From an uncultured Phascolarctobacterium sp. (GTDB taxonomy: Bacteria > Bacillota > Negativicutes > Acidaminococcales > Acidaminococcaceae), in the NCBI GenBank assembly GCA_905200645.1, contig CAJKLD010000006.1, positions 16,023 to 80,022 on the forward strand: a stretch of 64,000 nucleotides of DNA, in the 5' to 3' direction. The position numbers and the translations under genes are program-made. Positions 36,315-44,047 of the stretch are shown here, piece after piece (the first letter of the stretch is position 1; each line of letters begins with the position of its first letter). Under the pieces are notes generated by a model, which saw only the letters and a list, made by a program, of their open reading frames with translations, did not search any database and was not told the DNA's origin.

Positions 36315-37586
36315 TTGGCTGATACCAGTGTTAGCTATAAATGCTTATGCTGCGGCGCTCCGTTAAGCTTTCTGCCCGGCGCAGAAAAAGTAACCTGCGA
36401 ATACTGCGGCACCGAGCTGGAGATAAAAACCGTTGAAGAAATGTTTGCCAAAAAAGAAGCCGCCGCTCAGGCGCAGGCTGCCAAGGAGGCAAAATGGGAT
36501 ACTGCAGCGGCAGGCGACGAGTGGGCAAAAGAAGAAGCCGACATGATGAAGGCGTTTACCTGCTCCAGCTGCGGCGCGGAAATTGTCAGCGACGGCAATA
36601 CCATGGCGACGGAATGCTGCTACTGCGGTATCCCGACCATGCTGCCCAGCCGTTTCGACGGTATGCTGAAGCCCGATTTTATTATTCCCTTTAAAAAGTC
36701 CAAGGACGAAGCAGTTGCCGCGCTGAAAAAATTCTATGAAGGCAAAAAGCTGCTGCCCGACGCTTTTACCGCCAATAACCGCGTAGAAGCCATCCAGGGC
36801 ATGTACGTTCCTTTTTGGCTGTTTGATGCGGACATTGACGCTTCCGGTCAATACAAGGCCACCCGCAGCACCGTAGTAACCACCGACGACGAGGTTATTA
36901 CCACTACGGATTACTATAACTGCGAACGCTCCGGCTCCATGAAATTTGAGCGCATCCCCGTGGACGGCTCCGAAAAAATGGACGATACCTTTATGGAAAG
37001 CATCGAGCCCTTTGATTACAGCGAAATGGTTCCCTTCAGCACCGCTTATCTCACCGGCTATTTGGCAGACAAATACGACGTGGACGCCGAAGCGGCTGTG
37101 GGACGCGCCGACGAGCGCGTCAATACCAGCGCCAAAATGTGTCTTGCTGCTACCGTAGAAGGCTTTGACAGCGTAGAGCCTGCCGAGGACTGCGCGGTAG
37201 TGAAAAACAACGGCGAGGTGCATTACGCCATGGCGCCCGTCTGGATTTTAACCACCCGTTATAATGACCAGCCCTACACCTTTATGATGAACGGTCAAAC
37301 AGGCAAGGTTGTAGGCAGTCTGCCCGTTGACAAAGGCAAGCTGCGTAATTACGGCATTATTTCCTTTGCCATTACAACGGTCGTTGCTTTTGCCATCCTG
37401 TACCTGCTATTCTCCGGTGTTGATAGCTCCGCTCTGTCGGAGAATTTTTGGAATGGTATTATGTCGTTTGTCGGTTCTTTAGTATTGACCGTAGTAGTCA
37501 ACGTATTCTTCAAATGGAAGGTTATAGTCAGTGCAATTTTGGCGCTGATTGTTTTTGCCATTCTTTACTTTGTGTTTATATTATAA
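36315..37586 (+). CDS. YdjG-like zinc-ribbon membrane protein, copy 1
   Basis: 423 residues from TTG 36315, the codon aligned with the ATG of copy 2. Two N-terminal zinc ribbons: CLCCGAPL with CEYCG, and CSSCGAEI with CCYCG. A central globular region, then membrane segments at the C-terminus (AITTVVAFAILYLLF and two more). It resembles Bacillus subtilis YdjG, which with YdjH and YdjI forms a membrane complex linked to PspA envelope-stress response. Copy 1 is 57 residues longer than copy 2 at the C-terminus. TPM-domain copy 1 follows after 13 nt. Confidence 0.75.
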   Translation: MADTSVSYKCLCCGAPLSFLPGAEKVTCEYCGTELEIKTVEEMFAKKEAAAQAQAAKEAKWDTAAAGDEWAKEEADMMKAFTCSSCGAEIVSDGNTMATECCYCGIPTMLPSRFDGMLKPDFIIPFKKSKDEAVAALKKFYEGKKLLPDAFTANNRVEAIQGMYVPFWLFDADIDASGQYKATRSTVVTTDDEVITTTDYYNCERSGSMKFERIPVDGSEKMDDTFMESIEPFDYSEMVPFSTAYLTGYLADKYDVDAEAAVGRADERVNTSAKMCLAATVEGFDSVEPAEDCAVVKNNGEVHYAMAPVWILTTRYNDQPYTFMMNGQTGKVVGSLPVDKGKLRNYGIISFAITTVVAFAILYLLFSGVDSSALSENFWNGIMSFVGSLVLTVVVNVFFKWKVIVSAILALIVFAILYFVFIL

Positions 37587-37599
37587 GGAGGCTGCCTAA

Positions 37600-38379
37600 A
37601 TGAAAAAGCTATTTTTAATCTTTACATTAGTGGCAGCAATGCTGCTTAGCGCTGCCACGGCTTTGGCAGCAATCCCCAGCGTTATGGACGACGCCAAGCT
37701 ACTCTCCCCCGCCGACCGCAGCAAGGTTGAGCAAACCTTAAAGCAATACGAACGCCAATACAACGTGCGTATGGGCGTAGTCACCGTCAAAAGCATCGGC
37801 AAGCAAAACCCCGGCGATTTTGCCAACGCGCTTATCGACAAGGGTTATAACGACGGCGCCAACGGCGGCATGGTATTGCTGCAGGTAGTTGACCAACGTA
37901 AATGGTATATCAGCACCGATAAAAAGATGAAAGAGATTGTTGTAGGCAACGAAGGCGTTGAATACATGAGCAAGGCCTTTGTTCCCTATTTAAAGAAAAA
38001 CGATTATGCAGGCGCTTATCAAACCTATGCCAATAAGGCAGGCGAGCTTTTAGCTTATTACGCAGAAAACGGCAAGGGCTGGGCTCCCGAACAGGAATTT
38101 CCCTGGCTGCTGCTTATCGGCGCGGTAATTATCGGCGCGGCAGGCTCTTATTTCTACCGCGCAAGGCTGGTTGCTTCCATGAGCAACGTGCGCACTCGTG
38201 TAGAAGCCAACGCTTATCTAAATAAAGAAAGCTTTGAGCTAATGGTTACAAAAGATACCTACATGTATTCTAACGTAAGCGCTGTGCCCCGCTCCAAAGG
38301 CGGCTCCAACGACAACGACGGCAGCGTAACCGACAGCAGTGCCGATTCCGACCACGGCGGCGGCGGTGGCGGCTACTAA
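37600..38379 (+). CDS. YdjH-like TPM-domain protein, copy 1
   Basis: 259 residues. Signal peptide (about 1-23), then the TPM (YgcG-like) domain: VMDDAKLLSPADRSKVEQ, VRMGVVTVKSIG, NGGMVLLQVVDQRKWYIS. A membrane helix near residue 165 and a Ser/Asp-rich tail ending in a Gly run (HGGGGGGY), typical of TPM proteins. TPM proteins act in photosystem II repair in plants, and YdjH partners YdjG in bacteria. Almost identical to copy 2 for the first 140 residues, clearly diverged after that. Its partner is the preceding zinc-ribbon gene. Confidence 0.78.
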   Translation: MKKLFLIFTLVAAMLLSAATALAAIPSVMDDAKLLSPADRSKVEQTLKQYERQYNVRMGVVTVKSIGKQNPGDFANALIDKGYNDGANGGMVLLQVVDQRKWYISTDKKMKEIVVGNEGVEYMSKAFVPYLKKNDYAGAYQTYANKAGELLAYYAENGKGWAPEQEFPWLLLIGAVIIGAAGSYFYRARLVASMSNVRTRVEANAYLNKESFELMVTKDTYMYSNVSAVPRSKGGSNDNDGSVTDSSADSDHGGGGGGY

Positions 38380-38454
38380 CCGTCAACACTATGTTCTGCA
38401 AAATCGTGCAGCCTGCTTAAAACATACTTGGTTTTACACAGCTTAACCAAAAAT

Positions 38455-38501
38455 AAAAGCTTCGGCTGGCGTAAAAGTTACGCTTACCGAAGCTATTTTC
38501 T
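38455..38501. terminator. AAGCTTCGGC-type bidirectional terminator, copy 2
   Basis: AGCTTCGG (38458-38465) pairs with CCGAAGCT (38487-38494), with inner GGCGTAA/TTACGCT pairing, between convergent genes. Confidence 0.8.
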
Positions 38502-38536
38502 TTTATTAGTAAAACTATTTGATTTTTGCTGCCTGC

Positions 38537-40333
38537 CTAGCTTTGACTTTCCTGCCAATGGCGGAAATATTCTACCAGCTCCTTGTAGCTTTTTACGCCC
38601 AGCTTACCGTAAATATTGCGGTTATGATATTTTAGGGTGTTCTCGCGGATATTTAAGCAGACCAACACCTCTTTAGGCGTATTGCCCGCCACATAAAGCT
38701 GCATAATTTCTTTTTCCTTACTGGTCAACGTAGCAAGATTATCGACAAACATCTGGTAGCAGTCAGGGTCAATGGGTATCTCTTTTTTAACAACGCTGTT
38801 CTTTTGCAGATGTATTTGCGCCGACTCGTATTGCCGCTGCACCTCCGCCTTTTCCTGCTTCAGCAATTCCAACTGCGTGGCGAGCCGCTGACTTTGCTCC
38901 TGCAAGGTGGTTTGCAGCTTATCATACTGACTTTGCAGCTCCTGCTGCTGTAGGGAAATATTTTGCAGCTGCTTGAGCGTTTGCTCGTATTCCTGCTTCG
39001 CCAAATTCTTTTCCAGCTCCAGCTCCACCAGCTTTTTCTTTTGCCGGTTATCGCTGTACTGCCAGGCGTTATAAATTTCGTCCAGCTCCTGCACGTCAGA
39101 GCTGGGCTTTTGGTAAGGATTGGTCAGCAGCTGCTGCAAATCCCCAATGATGGGCTCCACATACTTTTTATTCAGAAAATAACCTGCGCAGACAAACAAC
39201 AGCATAATCATGCCAAAAATAGCGATAGCCTTAATACGAACCACCGCCAGCATTTGGTTGTAGGCCTTTTCCGGCATCATAATAGCCAGCACATGGGTTG
39301 ATTTACCCACCTCTACAGGCAGAGCTTTGCCGATATAGGTTGTATTGCCGCCAATAAATTTTGTATATTTACCGCTGCTTTGCAGAGTAAAATGCCCTTC
39401 GCCTAAAACAGCCTCGTCAGTTAGCTGTCCCACATAGGTATCCTGTGCATCCTTGTTTAAAAAGGCGGTAATAAGAGGAATATTTCTATACACCGCGTTA
39501 TTCGAGCGCAGCTGATAATATAAATTACTCAGCTCGTAGCCGCACACGCCTATGGTTTTGCCGTCCTTATCCAGCAGCGGAAATAAGTATAAACGCACCT
39601 TTTCCCAGCTGTCCGCCAACGACGTTACCTTAGTCATCAAAAAGCTTTTCGTCAGCTCCGGCGACTCCAGGCGCAGCATGTCGCTGATTTCCGGAAAGGT
39701 GTCCGGTTTAAATTCCAGCTGCCACGTGCTGTATAAATTGATATTATTCGCGCGGGCAACGCTGTAATCCCCGCGAAACATACAGATTTCATTATTCAGC
39801 GTATTTTCGGAATACAGATTGGCATATTTCAGATACAGGCCGTTGCAGGTCGTCGCGGCAGCCTTGCCGCTTGCAGCAGCATCGCCATGAGCAACGCTGG
39901 CGTTGAGCATATAAAAGGCGCCGCTGCAGGAGGTCTTTTCCATAGCGTCGGTCACAATATTATAGGTATTCATCTGAATACCCTGCAGCAGCTCCTGCTT
40001 ACCGTTAAGCTCCCGCAGGCTGCTTCCCTGCTGCTGCATGGTCCAAACAATGGCTTCGCTAAGCTGCTGGGACAGAATAATACCGTGCGCCGCTAAATTG
40101 TCAAAGCTGCGGTTCAGCTCCTGCTGCTTGTTATTGAGCTCATGATTCATAAAGGTTTCCAAATCATGGTCCAGAGGATTTAATAAACCGCTGATAGTCA
40201 ACAGCACCAAAACAGCCGAGGTCATAATACCAAACACCGAAATCAGGTATAAAACAAAGCGGCTGCGCAGACTGCGGCGATAAATCCATATTCTTTTGCA
40301 AAAGGCCTGATAAGCCTGCCAGCGAGTCAGCAT
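38537..40333 (-). CDS. Membrane-spanning LuxR-type receptor-regulator
   Basis: 598 residues. Transmembrane segment 1 at about 26-50, an extracytoplasmic domain of about 315 residues (Cache-like size and layout, but unproven), transmembrane segment 2 at about 366-387, a Gln/Glu/Leu-rich coiled coil at about 428-510, and a C-terminal LuxR/GerE helix-turn-helix at about 533-595 (LTSKEKEIMQLYVAG, IRENTLKYHNRNIYGKLGV). There is no kinase, receiver or ATPase domain, so a signal would pass straight from outside to DNA. It is cotranscribed with, and 32 nt downstream of, a solute-binding lipoprotein that is the likely ligand carrier. Confidence 0.83.
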   Translation of the reverse strand: MLTRWQAYQAFCKRIWIYRRSLRSRFVLYLISVFGIMTSAVLVLLTISGLLNPLDHDLETFMNHELNNKQQELNRSFDNLAAHGIILSQQLSEAIVWTMQQQGSSLRELNGKQELLQGIQMNTYNIVTDAMEKTSCSGAFYMLNASVAHGDAAASGKAAATTCNGLYLKYANLYSENTLNNEICMFRGDYSVARANNINLYSTWQLEFKPDTFPEISDMLRLESPELTKSFLMTKVTSLADSWEKVRLYLFPLLDKDGKTIGVCGYELSNLYYQLRSNNAVYRNIPLITAFLNKDAQDTYVGQLTDEAVLGEGHFTLQSSGKYTKFIGGNTTYIGKALPVEVGKSTHVLAIMMPEKAYNQMLAVVRIKAIAIFGMIMLLFVCAGYFLNKKYVEPIIGDLQQLLTNPYQKPSSDVQELDEIYNAWQYSDNRQKKKLVELELEKNLAKQEYEQTLKQLQNISLQQQELQSQYDKLQTTLQEQSQRLATQLELLKQEKAEVQRQYESAQIHLQKNSVVKKEIPIDPDCYQMFVDNLATLTSKEKEIMQLYVAGNTPKEVLVCLNIRENTLKYHNRNIYGKLGVKSYKELVEYFRHWQESQS

Positions 40334-40365
40334 AGCTCCTCCTACAAATTAAACGTGTTCTGTCC

Positions 40366-41727
40366 TTAATTCATCGCTTCCTGTAATTGCCCCAGGCTTT
40401 CCCGGGTAAGGCGTTCCAGCAAAGGCTGCGACGCCGCGCCATTGCTTAAACCGTGGGTATACCGTTGGTGCGCATTGGCAAGAATCTGCTTCATGCTGCT
40501 TTCCAGCTTGGCCTGGGTAGCGGCGGCGTTGGCATATAAGGGCAGCGGCAGATAAGCGCCGCCGCTTTCCACCTGCTGTAAAACAGTGTACAGCTGACGG
40601 TATTTTTTGTTGCTTACCAGCCCCGGCTCCCGCATCAGCTGCTGCATTGCGGCTTTATTCACAGGCAGATACCCGGCAAGAGTTACAAATTCAAGATTGT
40701 TATCTTTTTGGGCAATCCATTTGGCAAACACGGCTGCCGCCTGATTTTTACGTTCCTGCTTGCTGCGCACGGCAAAAAGCCCCGTACCGCGCTGCAAAAG
40801 TATATGCTTGTCAGAGCCTTCCTTAAAGCGGGGCGTTGGCAAAAAAGTGGTAGCAATCTGCTCCTGACTGTTATCGGGGTAAGTAACGTAATCGCGCAGA
40901 TACAAAATTCCCGCCGTGGAGCCTACGTTGCAGATAACCTCGCCCGTTTTCCAACGGTCGGAGGCATAACCCTTTTCCACGCATAAGCCGCCGGCAATGG
41001 CAGCCTGCGCCAAAGGCTTATAAATACGCCAAAAATTTTCACCGGTCAAATCCGGCTTGCCGTCCTTAATAAAGCTGTCGTCTAAGGACGCCATGCCCGT
41101 AAGAAAATAATGGTAGAAATCGTTGATTTGAAACATCTGCCTGCCGCCGCTCCACGCATAATATTGGGGGCAGAGGGCAAACAGCGTATCGTAATCGGTA
41201 AGCTGCTGCGGTGAAATATTATATGCAGCCAAAAAGCGCTCCATAAAGGTTTGATTGACAAACAGCAGCTCGGTGGATTTGGCGATGGGCAGCATATACA
41301 GATGCTGGTTGTAATAGCCTTCCTTTAAAAAATCCTCGCGGTAAACGGCTAAATCCTCTTGGCTTAAATAATTTTCCCAAGGCAGCAGCAAATTATTATC
41401 CAGCTTATTCATAATCCGGGGATAAGCCGTAAACAAATCCGGCAGAGGTACGGAGCCCGGCTCGGCGGCAGCGGACGCCATGAGCACCTTATCTATGGCA
41501 GCGGAGTTGCTGACGGAAATAACCTTGATCAGCACGCCCCTTTCCCTGCCTACGCCTGCGTTAAATTTGGCAATCATATCGTTTAAGGGCGATTTGGTTT
41601 GACTGCCGTAAACATGCCATATCGTCAACGTAACCGGATTGTTGGGGTCAAGCTTGCCGTTATTGGAACCGCAGCCCACAGCCAGCAGGCTGTTAAGCAG
41701 CAGTAAACACAGGATAATTTTTTTCAT
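40366..41727 (-). CDS. Extracellular solute-binding lipoprotein, module 2
   Basis: 453 residues from ATG 41727 (GCGGAGG site; the frame to 41802 crosses box B and is rejected). Signal peptide with lipobox LLAVGC; mature VTLTIWHVYGSQTKSPLND. About half identical to the 30134-31498 protein along its whole length. No permease or ATPase gene accompanies it. The following gene is the membrane LuxR receptor, so this protein probably presents ligand to that receptor. The promoter is TTGACT, 16 nt, TATATT just upstream, with box B at the predicted start of transcription. Confidence 0.85.
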   Translation of the reverse strand: MKKIILCLLLLNSLLAVGCGSNNGKLDPNNPVTLTIWHVYGSQTKSPLNDMIAKFNAGVGRERGVLIKVISVSNSAAIDKVLMASAAAEPGSVPLPDLFTAYPRIMNKLDNNLLLPWENYLSQEDLAVYREDFLKEGYYNQHLYMLPIAKSTELLFVNQTFMERFLAAYNISPQQLTDYDTLFALCPQYYAWSGGRQMFQINDFYHYFLTGMASLDDSFIKDGKPDLTGENFWRIYKPLAQAAIAGGLCVEKGYASDRWKTGEVICNVGSTAGILYLRDYVTYPDNSQEQIATTFLPTPRFKEGSDKHILLQRGTGLFAVRSKQERKNQAAAVFAKWIAQKDNNLEFVTLAGYLPVNKAAMQQLMREPGLVSNKKYRQLYTVLQQVESGGAYLPLPLYANAAATQAKLESSMKQILANAHQRYTHGLSNGAASQPLLERLTRESLGQLQEAMN

Positions 41728-41796
41728 AGAACACGCCTCCGCTAAAAAGTGTACTTCAAAGCGGAAATTAGCTGCCGGAGAAAAATATTTTTTTAA

Positions 41797-41861
41797 TCCC
41801 ACCCCAAATTAACCGTCACGGGTGGGGACTAAAAATATAATTTAGCCTAAACTAGAGTCAA
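41797..41861. promoter_or_regulatory. G-rich inverted box B and the promoter of module 2
   Basis: TCCCACCC (41797-41804) and GGGTGGGG (41820-41827), 23 bp start to start. The minus-strand promoter TTGACT (41861-41856), 16 nt, TATATT (41839-41834) predicts a start close to 41827, inside the box pair. Binding there would block, not activate, the binding-protein/receptor operon. On the plus strand the 20-nt position reads TAAACT (a poor -10), and a TATAAT at 41836-41841 is only 8 nt from the box. Confidence 0.6.
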
Positions 41862-41967
41862 GAAAAAGCCCAATGACTTTATATTCTTATCTATATTATA
41901 CAACATTGGCTCAAAACAACATACTAATTCCCGAAAAAGAAAAGTCTATATTAAGGGGGTAATAGAC

Positions 41968-42198
41968 TTGGATAAGCAAACAACAACCGTTGAGCTGCAA
42001 AATATATTAACACAACGGGAGCTGCAAATTATTAAATTGATTTGTCAGGATTTAAGCTATCAGGAAATTGCCGAAAGCCTAAATCTGAGCAAACGCACTA
42101 TCAGCTTTCACATCAGCAATATGCTGCGCAAGACCGGTCACAGAAGTATTGTGGGTCTGGCGGTAGAAGCAGTACATCAAAGAATTGCTGATTTATAA
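41968..42198 (+). CDS. Stand-alone LuxR/GerE helix-turn-helix protein
   Basis: 76 residues, TTG start 8 nt after AGGGGG. Nearly the whole protein is a GerE-type DNA-binding domain: LTQRELQIIKLICQDLSYQEIAESLNLSKRTISFHISNML. No sensor or receiver domain. It is divergent from the module 2 binding-protein operon and precedes the YdjI-like gene. It may compete for or share sites with the larger LuxR proteins nearby; this is inference. It looks like a complete small GerE-type regulator rather than a broken gene, because its ribosome site is good. Confidence 0.75.
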   Translation: MDKQTTTVELQNILTQRELQIIKLICQDLSYQEIAESLNLSKRTISFHISNMLRKTGHRSIVGLAVEAVHQRIADL

Positions 42199-42243
42199 AC
42201 ATAAAGAACTATTATAAGTAAACATAAAAAAATACTATATGTC

Positions 42244-42265
42244 AACCTGTATTATATTACAGGTT
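42244..42265. promoter_or_regulatory. Palindrome upstream of the YdjI-like gene
   Basis: AACCTGTA-TTATAT-TACAGGTT, 8-bp perfect arms, 40 nt before the ATG. It lacks a T run, so it fits an operator or a 5' leader hairpin better than a terminator. Confidence 0.45.
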
Positions 42266-42305
42266 TCATCATAATTTATTTTATTTAACCAAAGGAGGTT
42301 ATACT

Positions 42306-43823
42306 ATGGGACTTATTAAAGCAGGTATGGGTGCAGTTGGCGGCGTATTAGGCGACCAATGGAAAGAGTTTATCTACTGCGAAAGCATGAAGCCGGATGT
42401 ATTGGTTACGAAAGGCATAAAACGTACTTCCAGTCAGGGACGCAGCTCCAACACCAGCTCCGAAGACAACATCATTAGCAATGGCTCCACCATTGCCATT
42501 AATGATGGTCAATGTATGATTATTGTAGAAAACGGCAAGGTTGTAGAAATTTGCTCCGAGCCCGGTGAATTTGTGTATGACGCTTCTACCGAGCCATCTC
42601 TTTTTGCTGATGGCCTGAATATGCAAAGCGTCAAGAATGTTTTCGCACAAATCGGTAAACGCTTTACCTATGGCGGCGACCCTGGCAAAGACCAGCGTGT
42701 GTACTACTTCAATACCAAGGAAATCATTGGCAACAAATACGGTACTCCCAGCGCCATTCCTTTCCGCGTGGTTGAAGAACGCATCGGCTTGGATATGCCT
42801 ATCGACATTCGCTGCTTTGGCGAATACAGCTACAAAATTACCAACCCGATTCTTTTCTATACCAACGTATGCAGTAATGTAGAAAGCGAATATCTGCGCA
42901 GCGAGATTGACAGCCAGCTGAAAAGCGAGCTTTTGACCGGTTTGAACACTGCCTTCGGCAGAATGAGCGAAAAGGGTATTAAATACACCGCTCTGCCCGC
43001 TCACGCCGAAGAACTGGGCGACACTTTAAACGAAGTTTTAAGTAAAAAATGGCGCGACCTGCGCGGCATCGAGGTAGTTTCCTTTGGTGTAAGCAGCGTT
43101 AAGGCCGACGAAGAACAGGCTAAGTACCTGCGCGATTTGATGGCGCTTTCCAACCCCAACGCCCGTGCAGCCTACATGACCGGCGCTACCGGCGCTGCTA
43201 TGCAGACCGCTGCCGGTAACGAGGGCGGCGCTATGATGGGCTTTATGGGTATGGGCATGGCTGGTATGCAGGGCGGCAATATGATGAACGCCATTAACCA
43301 GCAGATGCCGCAGGGTTATCCTCCGCAGGGCGGTTATCCTGGCGGTCCCGGCGGCTATCCTCCGCAGGGCGGTTATCCCGGCGGCCCGCAAGGCTATCCT
43401 CCGCAGGGCGGTTATCCGCAGCAGGGCGCTCCCCAAGGTATGGCAGCAGCTGCCGCTCCGGCAGGCTGGACCTGTTCCTGTGGTCAAAGCGGTAATACGG
43501 GCAAATTCTGCTCCGCCTGCGGCAAGTCTAAAGAAGAGCCTAAAGCAGCAGGCTGGACCTGCTCCTGCGGTCACAGCGGCAATACCGGTAAGTTCTGCGC
43601 CGAATGCGGCCAGCCCCAACCGGCAGCAGAGCCCCAAGGCTGGACCTGCAGCTGCGGCACCGTAAACCAAGGCAAATTCTGCGCTAACTGCGGCGCGAAA
43701 AAGCCTGCGGACGCACCGCTCTACAAATGCGACAAGTGCGGCTGGGTTCCGCCCGATCCGAAAAATCCGCCTAAGTTCTGCCCGGAATGCGGCGATTTAT
43801 TCGACGATAAAGACATCCAATAA
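42306..43823 (+). CDS. YdjI-like SPFH-domain protein with zinc ribbons
   Basis: 505 residues. The N-terminal about 300 residues form an SPFH (band-7) domain of the virion-core/YdjI type. A Gly/Pro/Tyr/Gln-rich repeat (unit near GYPPQGGYPGGP, about 340-380) follows, then four zinc-ribbon units: three of the GWTCSCG...GKFC..CG type and a last CDKCGWVPP...FCPECG. B. subtilis YdjI has this layout and is needed to bring PspA to the YdjGH membrane complex. No pspA is in the window. It precedes copy 2 of the YdjG/YdjH pair across a 224-nt structured gap. AAAGGAGG site. Confidence 0.82.
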   Translation: MGLIKAGMGAVGGVLGDQWKEFIYCESMKPDVLVTKGIKRTSSQGRSSNTSSEDNIISNGSTIAINDGQCMIIVENGKVVEICSEPGEFVYDASTEPSLFADGLNMQSVKNVFAQIGKRFTYGGDPGKDQRVYYFNTKEIIGNKYGTPSAIPFRVVEERIGLDMPIDIRCFGEYSYKITNPILFYTNVCSNVESEYLRSEIDSQLKSELLTGLNTAFGRMSEKGIKYTALPAHAEELGDTLNEVLSKKWRDLRGIEVVSFGVSSVKADEEQAKYLRDLMALSNPNARAAYMTGATGAAMQTAAGNEGGAMMGFMGMGMAGMQGGNMMNAINQQMPQGYPPQGGYPGGPGGYPPQGGYPGGPQGYPPQGGYPQQGAPQGMAAAAAPAGWTCSCGQSGNTGKFCSACGKSKEEPKAAGWTCSCGHSGNTGKFCAECGQPQPAAEPQGWTCSCGTVNQGKFCANCGAKKPADAPLYKCDKCGWVPPDPKNPPKFCPECGDLFDDKDIQ

Positions 43824-43826
43824 CAC

Positions 43827-44021
43827 GACTGTCGATAACGTACCCTCTGCTTCGTTGGAACTCCTAGACGTACCTCTAGTACGCCGTCGTCGTTCCACCT
43901 CGCATCCGGTACGTTCCCAACAGTCTATGAGGTTAATATCTTAGCCCATAGTATCCGGCAGAAGGCGGACGCTTACACTTCCGCGTCTACTTTCTGCCAC
44001 TCCCCATAAATTGATAGACTG
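43827..44021. repeat. Long nested inverted-repeat element between ydjI-like and ydjG-like genes
   Basis: First palindrome, 43827-43925: GACTGT, AACGTACC and TGGAAC on the left match GTTCCA, GGTACGTT and ACAGTC on the right. Second: CAGTCTAT (43921-43928) with ATAGACTG (44014-44021) encloses GGCAGAA/TTCTGCC (43957-43963, 43992-43998). The arms share sequence, so the two structures would compete. It is either an inserted repeat element or a structured RNA. Copy 1 of the gene pair lacks it. Confidence 0.65.
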
Positions 44022-44047
44022 AATGTAAAAATAAAGAGGTGAATCCT

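Noticed and set aside
36363..37223. Long minus-strand frame (286 residues), and its twin at 44096-45031
   Set aside because: Exact antisense shadows of the zinc-ribbon genes; both strands open because of codon bias. No ribosome site and no family features.
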